NCBI GenBank assembly: GCA_004431415.1
Contig: QPMI01000432.1
Coordinates: forward strand, 310,001-374,000
Length of the DNA: 64,000 bases
DNA from: Cyanophora paradoxa
Lineage: Eukaryota > Glaucocystophyceae > Cyanophorales > Cyanophoraceae
Reading direction: 5' to 3'
The first letter of the stretch is position 1; every line of letters starts with the position of its first letter. Below are positions 56,301-64,000 of the stretch, piece by piece. A program made the translations under genes and the position numbers. Below the pieces are notes generated by a model. That model was given only the letters and a program-made list of their open reading frames with translations. It did not search any database and was not told where the DNA came from.

Positions 56301-59300
56301 CGCATCCCGACCTTGAGCTTCGCCCAGAAGCCCTTCGTCTTGGCGAGCTCCTCCTTGCGCAGCTGGTTCGGGGTCTTCATAAAGGCAGTGGCCTTGGCGG
56401 CGCGGAGGTTGCCCCAGCCGGCGCCGCCCTGCGCGCGGGCCGCCTTGGGCTGCAGCGCCTCCACCTCGGCGATCTTGGCGGCGGCCGCCATCTTCTCCTT
56501 GAAGGCGCGGCGCTGCTTGCGGTCGATCCACCAGCCGACGGCGCAGCAGACGAGGTAGAAGAGCCATAGCGCGCCGATGACGAAGATGCAGCCGGCGTTG
56601 TAGATGTCCATCGTGAGGAACAGCGAGGCGTCGCCGATGGGGTCCACCGAGTTGAAGGTGGGCAGGAAGTCCTCGGCGCCCTCGGTCTCCGTCGCGAAGT
56701 CGGTCAGGTGCCAGCAGAAGCAGACGGCCATGACCGTCCCGTTCGGCCCGTCCCGCGCGATGTCGCCCAGGGCGCAGCCCTTGCGCGAGAGGATCCCCGC
56801 CGTGTGGTTCACCCACGTGCACGCCGGCACGCCTGCGCGGGGAAGAAGAGTGAGCGCGGCGGAACAGAACGGAGGGACGAGCAAACGGAAAGAGACGCAC
56901 CGGTGGGGGAGACCTGGGGGACGTAGAGCACGACGGGCTCGGTGGAGGAGAAGGGGATCTCGGCGCCGGCGGCGTCGTGGAGGGTCAGCGACGCCACGTT
57001 GCTGCCGAGGCCCTTGGCGTTCTTGAGGAAGGTGAAGAGGTCCGAGGGCGTCTCCGCCTGCACGATGTCGATCGTGTTCGACGCCGCCTGGTCCGACTGC
57101 GTGAAGTCCGCCGCGCCCGAGGCGGCCCCACTCTCGCCGCCCTCGCCGGCCTGGCGGATGCGGCGGCCGTGGGCGTCCGTCGCGCCGCCGACGCTGCCGG
57201 CGGCGAGCGTCCCGTTGCCGAAGTCGCTGCCCGCGAGCTCCGCCTCGAGGCCCGAGAGGCGCCGGCGCCGCGCGGCGGCCACCGTCTGCCCCGCGTTCAT
57301 CGGCAGCTTCATGCTCGTCCCCTGCGCGCGCGCGCGCCGCCGCGTCGCGTCAGAGGCGAGTCGGCGCGGGCAGAGCGGAGCGGGGGGGCGCACGGGGAGG
57401 CCGTTGACGCCGGTCGTGTTGGTGACGGTGCCGCCGACGGAGGCGTCGTCGGCGCGCTGGCTCGTGATGGCGACGAGGGGCGTGGAGAGCTGCTGCGCGT
57501 TCTGCCCGGGCACCGCCTGCGCCACGATGCCCTTGGCCACCACGGAGGCCACCAGCGAGACGGTCTGCTGCGACCGCCGCACTTCCTCCTTCATCAGCGC
57601 CTCCTCCTCCTCCGGCGTCAGCGGCGCCGGCGTCGGCCCGGGCGCCTCCGTCGGCGCCGGCGCCGCAGTCGGCTGCGCCGGCGCCGGCGTCGGCGTCGGC
57701 GCCACAGGCGCCACAGGCGCGGCGGCGGCGGCGGTGGGCGCGGCGGTGGGCGCGGCTGTCGTGGAGTTGGACGCGGTGGAGTTGGACGCCGTGCTGTTGC
57801 TTGCCGTCGCGTTCCCGGTCGCGTTGGCCGCCAGCAGCGGCGTCGGCGTCGGCGTGACCTGCAGCAGGTGCCGCAGGAACGGCCGCCGCACGGCGCCCTG
57901 CGTCGCCGCGCCGCCGCCGCCGGCGCCGCCCGCAGCGCCCTCGCCCGACGGCGGGGCGGGGAGGACGGTTTCGGGGGCGAGGAGGAGATGGCGCAGGGGG
58001 GCAGCGCCCTTGCCCGAATTTTTGTTGTACTTTGCGGTGGCGACGTTGACGACGGAGATCTGGATCGAGGCGATGACGTTGTTGACGACGTTGACGACGG
58101 ACTGCGCGGCCGAGAACGGGATCGCCTGCACGGCCTTGGCGTTGGCCGCCGCGGTCTGCACCGCCTCCGTGGTCGTCGCGTTGGTGCCCGTCTCGTTGCG
58201 GGCCGTGTTGGTGCCCGACTTGGAGCCGCCGGTCACGGCCGACGTGAGGAGGCTGCCGACGATGTTGAGCGACGTCTCGCGCATGGCGGGCGTCAGCGTC
58301 TGCGGGTTGCCCGTGATGGCCGCCACCGCCGACACGCCGGCCGCCGCCGTCTCGCCCGTCACGACGGTCACCGTCTGCGTTGCCACCAGGATCGCCGAGA
58401 GCATCGTCCCGCGCACCGCCTGCTCCTTCGCCTTGTCCGCCGCCGTCGTGATCGTGCTGACGCCGGTGCCCGTGCCGCCGGCGCCCGTGCCCGTGCCGGT
58501 GCCGACCGAGACGGTGGCGCCGCTCCTGTCCGTCTGGACGCCGGCCTTGGTGTTGAGGACGCCGCCGATGGTGTTGGCGAGGAAGAAGACCGAGTCGAAG
58601 GAGCCGGTGTTCTTGAGGGCCGTCGCCTGGCCGGCGACGGCGGCGATCTTCTCGAGGGAGACGGTCACGGGCTTGCTCGTGATGCGGAGCGTCTCGACGG
58701 CGGCCGAGCCCGACTGGTCCACGATCGTCATGTTGAGCTCGATCTGGTTGTTGGGGAAGCCGCCGGCGGGGAAGGGCCCCAGCACGAACGTCGACTTCTC
58801 CTCCGGGGCGGCCGGGAAGTAGGCCACGGGCGAGGCCGGGGAGGTCCGGTAGGCGACCTGGTACTTGATGGGGAGGAGCTCGGGGTCGGCGGCCCACTGG
58901 TCCGCCCGGATCTCGAAGTAGGAGCTCAGCATGTCGCCCTCCGTCGCGTTCAGCTCGACGAAGCCGCCCGACGGCGGCACCGCCACGCGCACGAGCAGCC
59001 GCGCCTGGCCCACGCCCGTCTGCGGCCCCGGCCCGCGCGGCGTGAGCGACGGAGGCGGGGCGGCGGGGCGGGGCGGGGCGGGCGGGCGGGTCGCACGGTG
59101 TCGTCGGCCCAGAGCTTGGCGAGGACGGCGGGCGAGGCGGCGGCGTTGGCGGCGGCGCCGGCGGGGTTGACCTTGGCCTTGAGCTGGAAGGTGTAGGAGG
59201 CGCCCGGGACGAGCGCGCCGGCGCGGACGACGAGCGAGCTGCGGTAGCGGTCCGGCACGAGGAGGACGGCCGGGTCGTCCAGGTCGATCACCGACTTGGG

Positions 59301-62300
59301 CTGGTTCAGCACGCTCCAGCGGTACGCGAAGACCGCGTTCGGCTCCCCGGGGATGTTCGACGAGCCCTGGAGCTGCGCGCGCGCGCGGGGCGGGCCGGGG
59401 CTCAGCCTTAGACAGAGTCCACGTTGTGGGCGGGGGCGGGCGGGGGCGGACGCGGAGGTCGTCGTTGGCGTTGGCGCGGGAGGTGCGCAGGGGCTGGATG
59501 GCGACGATGGGGACCGTCTCGACCTGCTGCTGCCCGGCCGTCTCCACCACGCGCGGCTTCACGCGGATCTGCACGAACGTGCTGTCCCGCCGCGGCACGC
59601 CCGCCCCGCCTTTCGTGATGGTCACGTTGAAGAGGTACCTGCCGGCGGCGGCGGCGGCGGCGGCGGCGTCAGGGGCGCTCGAGCTCGACGGAGGGGGAAC
59701 GCGGGCGGGCAGAGCGGAGCGGTCGAGCGGGCGGGGCGCACTCGCGGTTGTCGAGGAGGTCGCCGGCGGCGATGACGAGCTGCGAGCGGAAGCCGCGCGC
59801 CGGGTTCGGCTCCGTCGGGTTCGGCTCGTTGACGGGCGCGAGGGGGTTGACGGAGCAGGTGGCGGCGCCCGTGGCGCAGGCGCAGGGGGCCTTGCTGGCG
59901 AGGTCCGTGCAGCTCCAGACGAAGCCCCAGGTCTCGCCGTCGACCGAGTCCGGGTCGAGGGGCACGGCCGTCACGAAGAAATTGTTCTCGTAGACGACCT
60001 CGCGGAAGTTGCCGCCCGTGATGCGCGCCGAGATGAGGTTCGGCTGCAGCCGCACCGTCACGAACGCGTCCGAGAAGAGCGTCGCGTTGCTGCGCTGCTG
60101 GCCCCGCAGCCGGAACGTGTACGGCTTGGCGACCGCCATCGCCGCCGTCGGGACGGCCATGCGGAGCGAGGCGGCGAGGACGGCGGGGCTCGACGCCGAC
60201 GGCGGGAGCGAGAGGAGGGGCACCTCGCTCGACGCGAGGGACCACGTGAAGTCGAGCGGGTTGAGGGCGGCGATCTCGGGCGCGATGCACGGGCTCTGCT
60301 CCGCGATCCCCGACAGGATGACGATGTCGTTGGCGACGAGCGGGTTGCGCCGCGCCGAGACGGTCGCCGAGCCGGCGATGGAGATCTTGGGGAGGGTCAG
60401 GCGCGTCTTCTCCACGCGGGCCGTCGCGAAGGAGGTGGAGCCGAGGAAGTTGGAGACGGCGACGGTGAAGGCGTACGTGAAGTCGAGGCGCATGAGGTTG
60501 GCGGGGATGGCGACGCGCGAGGCGTTGGGGACGAGGCCGGCGAAGATGGCGAGGATCTCCGTCGCGTTGGGCGCGTCGAACGCGACGCTCCACCGGAAGC
60601 GCAGCGGGCGCGCCGCGCCGCCGGACGAGGCGGAGGCGTCCAGGCTCACGCCGTCGCACTCGCCGATGCGGAGCGGGGCGTTGATGGAGGCGACCGTCTT
60701 GAGGGGGTTGGCGGGGAGGCCGAGGGCCTTGGCGCCGCGGGCGTCGGCGGAGCCCGGCTCGGCGCCGCGGATGACCTGGCGGCGGAGGCCGACGAGCTCG
60801 CCCGGCTGGATGTCGGCGTTCGTCCCGAAGACGACGGAGAGCATCGAGGCCGAGTTCCACGAGCAGCGGTGGCCGACGCCGAAGGCCTGCGACAGGGGCC
60901 GCAGCGGGCCGAAGCTCGCGTCGATCACGACCGAGCAGTTGAAGAAGGGCGCGAGGACGCCGCCGCGGTCCGTGTCCCGGTCGAACGAGATCTCGAGGCC
61001 GTTGCCGGCAGGCACGAAGGTGGCCGAGAGGAAGACGGGCGCCGAGGTCATCTGCACGGGGACGACGTAGGGCGAGCCCTTGATCGGCACCCCGTCCATC
61101 GTGACGGCGACGGTGAACTCGCCCGAGACGAGCGGCGTCCACGTCGTCAGGAACGAGGAGCCCGTCGGGTCGTCCGGGTTGACGGTCGGCTCCGTCGGGC
61201 CCCTGAACGGGACCAGGCCCTCCTCGATGTCCGCGGGGGCCGTGATCGACACCAGCACCGCCGGCGCCTGCTGCAGCCGCCGCGCAGCCGTGCTCGCCGA
61301 GGAGCGCGCGCGCCCGGTGGCGATGTTGCCGTACTCGTCGGCGACCCAGGTGACGAGCGGCTGCGCGACGCCGGCCTGCGCCTTGCCGCCGCCGTCGGCG
61401 CCGGTGCCGTTCGAGAAGGAGCCCTTAGGGGAGGGCGGGCCGGGCAGGAGGACGATGACGAAGGGCGAGCCGACGATGTGCTCGCCGCCGACGGTGACGT
61501 TGAGGTTGTAGGCGCCCACCGCCGTCACGTTCACCGACGTCGAGTACGTGCCGTCCGCGTTGGAGAGGGCCGAGTTCTGCACGAGCATGTCCGGCCGCGC
61601 AGGCGTCGCCACGCTCACGTCGAACGTCAGGACGAGGGCCGAGCCGTCGAAGACGAAGGGCGCGCGCCGCGGGTTGCCCCACAGGTCGGCCGCGATCACC
61701 CGCCCGTTGATGCCCGTCCCCGCCGAGTACTTCGGAGCCGCCGACGGGTCGTAGCCCTCCAGCCGCGAGTAACGCCCGCGGGGCCGCGAGGCCCGGATGG
61801 CGATCGGCGCGGGCCACGCGCTCGCGAAGAAGGGCAGCGCGTCGGAGCCTCGGAAGGCGCCGACGGGGAGCAGGGCCGTGCCGGTCTGCAGCGCGATCGA
61901 GAGCACGTACGTCCCCGAGACAGTGGCGTTGACGTCGATGCGGTAGAGGCCGCCACCCTGGTAGGCCCCGACGAACGTCGCCGGCCCCGGGGGCGCCGAG
62001 CTCGCCAGGTTGTCCGCCGCCTCGCCGCCCGTCCAGACGAGGGTCGCGACGAAGACGTCCCCGGGGGTCTCGCGGGCGTTGCCGTACGAGTCGGTGGCGA
62101 GGACGAAGTAGGAGGCGTTGACGCCGGCCCGCAGCGAGTCGAGGACGGCGGCGCCGGGGGCGCGCTGGCACGGGCTGACGACGTCGAGGAGGCCGACCTC
62201 TTGGGAGCACGTCTCGGCCACGTAGGAGCGGGAGGCGTTCGTCGCGCCGACGACGACGCGCAGCACGAGCGGCGCCCGCGGGGCGACGACGCCATCGATG

Positions 62301-64000
62301 GCGACGACGAGCTCGTAGGTGCCCTTGATGTTCGCAACGAAGGTCACGACGTAGGGCGATCCCGGGCCGTCGCGCTGCGTCGGGTTGCCCATCGGGAGCG
62401 CGACGCCCAGGTTGCTCGACGCGTTCCCGACGAAGGAGGCCGAGTAGGAGTTGTAGGGGCGGAGGTTCCCCGCCGAGTCGCGCACGCGGACCACGAAGCT
62501 CGACTCGCGGCCGGCCTCGAGCTCCGCCGCCAGCTCCACGAGCGTCTGCGACGGGTCGACGGGGCCCGCCGTGATGGTGATCGCGAAGGAGGCGACGTCG
62601 GCGACGGGCGCGCCGTTGATGGTGACGACGAGGCCGTAGGCGCCGGAGACGGCGCTCCTGTACGTGAAGGTGTAGTTGCCGTCGCCCACGTCCACGATCG
62701 GGCCGATCTCGAGGGCCGACGACGACGCCGTGACCACGACCGAGTCACCGCCGGCGCAGCGCGAGTAGTTGCCCGTGTCGAAGGCGCGGACGGCGAGGGT
62801 GCGGAGCTGGGTTGCCTCGGTGGAGAAGGGGCCCTCGAGGCGCGAGGCGGCCGCGGAGGTCCGCGCCGCGTCGCCGATGACCGTCACGTTGAGGCCGCGC
62901 GCAATGGAGACGCTCGTGCCGTCGGGCGAGGCGCGCCCGACGGGGATGCTGCGGAGGCCCGTCGCCAGGGCGCAGATGGGGTCGCCCGTCTGCAGCGGCG
63001 GGATGAGGACCGAGACGTTGCCGGCGCCCGTGTCCGAGGGCATCGCGTGCGCGTCCAGCAGCCGCGCGCCCGAGTTGGAGATCTGCACGCCCAGCAGTGC
63101 CGCCAGCTGCCGCAGGTAGTTCGTGCGCGTGGCGGCCCCGGCGAGCTGCGCCTGCACGCTCGCGAGGTCCTGCCCCGTCGTGAACGACACGTTGACGGCT
63201 GCCGCGGCGCGTCAGCGAAAGGCGAGGCGCGCACGCGCGCAGTCGGCCGCGTTGGCAAAGCGCACTTTGGAAGGCGCGGGCGAGGACGGTGACGGAGAGC
63301 GTGGCGGTGGCGCTGGCGCCGAGATCGTTCGAGACGGTGAGGTTGAAGAGGTAGCGCCCGCGCGTGTTGAGGTTCGTCAGCTGCAGGGGCGCCCCCGGGA
63401 AGACGGCCCCCGCGGGGAAGTCCGTGAACGTGAGGCCGTCCGCGGAGACCAGCGTGAGGAGGGAGCGGGGCGGCGCCTCCACAAGACCCCACTGCAGCGA
63501 CGTGATGGAGCCCGACGGGTACAGGTTCTGGTCGCGGCTCGCGCTGCCGAGGGTGAGGATCCAGGCCGGCATGTTGACCGTGGCCGCCGTCGCCGAGCCC
63601 GTCGCGTCCGTCGCGTCCACGCTGAAGAAGGCCCCGTCGCCCGCCGCCGTCGGCGCGATCACCGGGAGCGGCGGCAGCACGACTGCGGAGCGGGGCGCGT
63701 GAGGAGGGGCGGCGGCCAACGCAATGCAAAGCGAACGGCTGCCGCGGCGCACCGCGGGCGACGGTGACGAGGAACGGGCTGCCGGGCACGGCCACCCCGT
63801 TCACGAGGACGCTGACTTGGGCGGTGTAGCCGGCGAAGGACTTGATGTTCTGGGGCGTGTAGGAGACCTGCCAGAGTCCCTGCGCCGACTCGGCGACGGC
63901 GGGCGCCGCGGCGGTCGTCCCCACGAGGCTCGGCACGAAGGCGTCCGTGGGGCCGACGACCACCGAGGCCGTCACCGCGCTGGCGAGGGCGCCCTGCGTG
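53325..64000 (-). CDS. Polycystin-1-like receptor (filamin-type repeats, REJ, GPS, IQ motifs), N-terminus outside window
   Basis: Runs off the right edge. Domain order from 64000 down. Filamin/ABP-like repeats: NIKSFAGYTAQVSVLVNGVA, VPGSPFLVTV; later GTYELVVAIDGVVAPRAPLV, VGGEHIVGSPFVIVLLPGPP, GEFTVAVTMDGVPIKGSPYV; one exon of 3.5 kb. A REJ-like region with SLDASASSGGAARPLRFRWS and VIDLDDPAVLLVPDRYRSSL. A Thr/Ala/Pro stretch. The GPS motif CTWVNHTAGILSRKGCALGD then CFCWHLTDFAT. TM1 AGCIFVIGALWLFYLVCCAV; TM2 RRLTCLLAFATGTLAINAIF; then IIS/SVIAAVALFPAK|IFFVYMFRKV. A cytosolic region with IQ motifs (IQATYRGHRTRKNWAKI; VWRGHAVRAKI; IQSAWRGHRYRSTT). TM WFLAYAGYIFSLLFSAFCSY, then WLQSTGLSQAQDWFGMEPLL, and the end ILFLAIMALKDQIFGD-stop at 53325. 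No PLAT domain and no TM6-11 channel. Confidence 0.85.
56045..56067 (+). repeat. T11-G12 homopolymer junction in an intron
   Basis: Eleven T followed directly by twelve G, in the intron joining FPAK to IFFVYMF of the polycystin gene. This intron starts GCAAAC (GC donor) and ends GGGTCCAG on the minus strand. Confidence 0.9.

Noticed and set aside
56942-59196. Long plus-strand open frames over the REJ region
   Set aside because: Shadows caused by GC-rich codons (few stop codons on either strand). The minus strand carries REJ and the Thr/Ala-rich domain in register.
59426-63292. 1288-codon open frame on the plus strand
   Set aside because: It is the antisense shadow of the polycystin-like coding exon. 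Its translation is dominated by Arg/Gly/Ala/Glu with no domain, while the minus strand gives coherent filamin-like repeats.

Overview
This window is nuclear DNA of a very GC-rich, intron-rich, flagellated and apparently photosynthetic protist. Evidence for a eukaryote: nearly every gene is split by short introns (mostly 45-120 nt) with GTGCGC-type donors, CTGAC/CTGAG branch-like motifs and GCAG acceptors, and the gene set includes CCR4-NOT, NAA10, V-ATPase and U7 snRNP subunits. Evidence for flagella: an axonemal PG-rich repeat protein, a PTPDC1-type phosphatase and a polycystin-1-like receptor. Evidence for a plastid: chorismate synthase with an N-terminal extension beginning Met-Phe, and twin genes with transit-like N-termini carrying an early Phe. 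Early Phe without an obvious ER signal peptide is typical of glaucophyte and red-algal transit peptides, so a glaucophyte (Cyanophora-like) is my best guess. This is inference; a haptophyte or other GC-rich alga is not excluded.

Layout. 0-4 kb: the 3' end of an unknown gene, NAA10 (minus) and CNOT11 (plus). 4.3-7 kb: a small Cys-rich protein (minus), then a gene with three tandem Rho-like cold-shock RNA-binding repeats joined by RS-rich linkers. 7.3-11.5 kb: a condensation-domain acyltransferase and a sperm-tail PG-rich repeat protein with a dynein-stalk-like tail. 11.8-16.6 kb: an unrecognised gene (minus) and a two-domain beta/gamma-crystallin-like protein. 17.3-28 kb: a large inverted repeat whose arms each carry one copy of a repetitive, disordered, probably plastid protein. 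Between the arms lie a sterol glucosyltransferase (minus), a membrane-protein fragment and a protein kinase. 28.6-35 kb: chorismate synthase (minus) with duplicated, swollen introns, and a DWRRR-repeat protein. 35.5-43 kb: an AT-hook/His-rich protein (minus), a coiled-coil protein and PTPDC1. 43.5-50.9 kb: LSM11 (minus), V-ATPase subunit H, isoaspartyl peptidase (minus) and an 86-aa protein. 51.2-64 kb: a zinc-finger protein (minus) and a huge polycystin-1-like protein (minus) that runs off the right edge.

The genes are mostly housekeeping neighbours rather than one operon-like system. The most unusual elements are the inverted pair of GPGYSIA-repeat genes (candidate scaffold or linker for phycobilisomes or Rubisco), the tandem Rho-domain/RS protein, the channel-less polycystin, an LSM11 subunit in an alga, and widespread GC-AG introns. 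Exon coordinates were read by eye from homology and splice signals. Stop codons are usually firm; several 5' exons are not.
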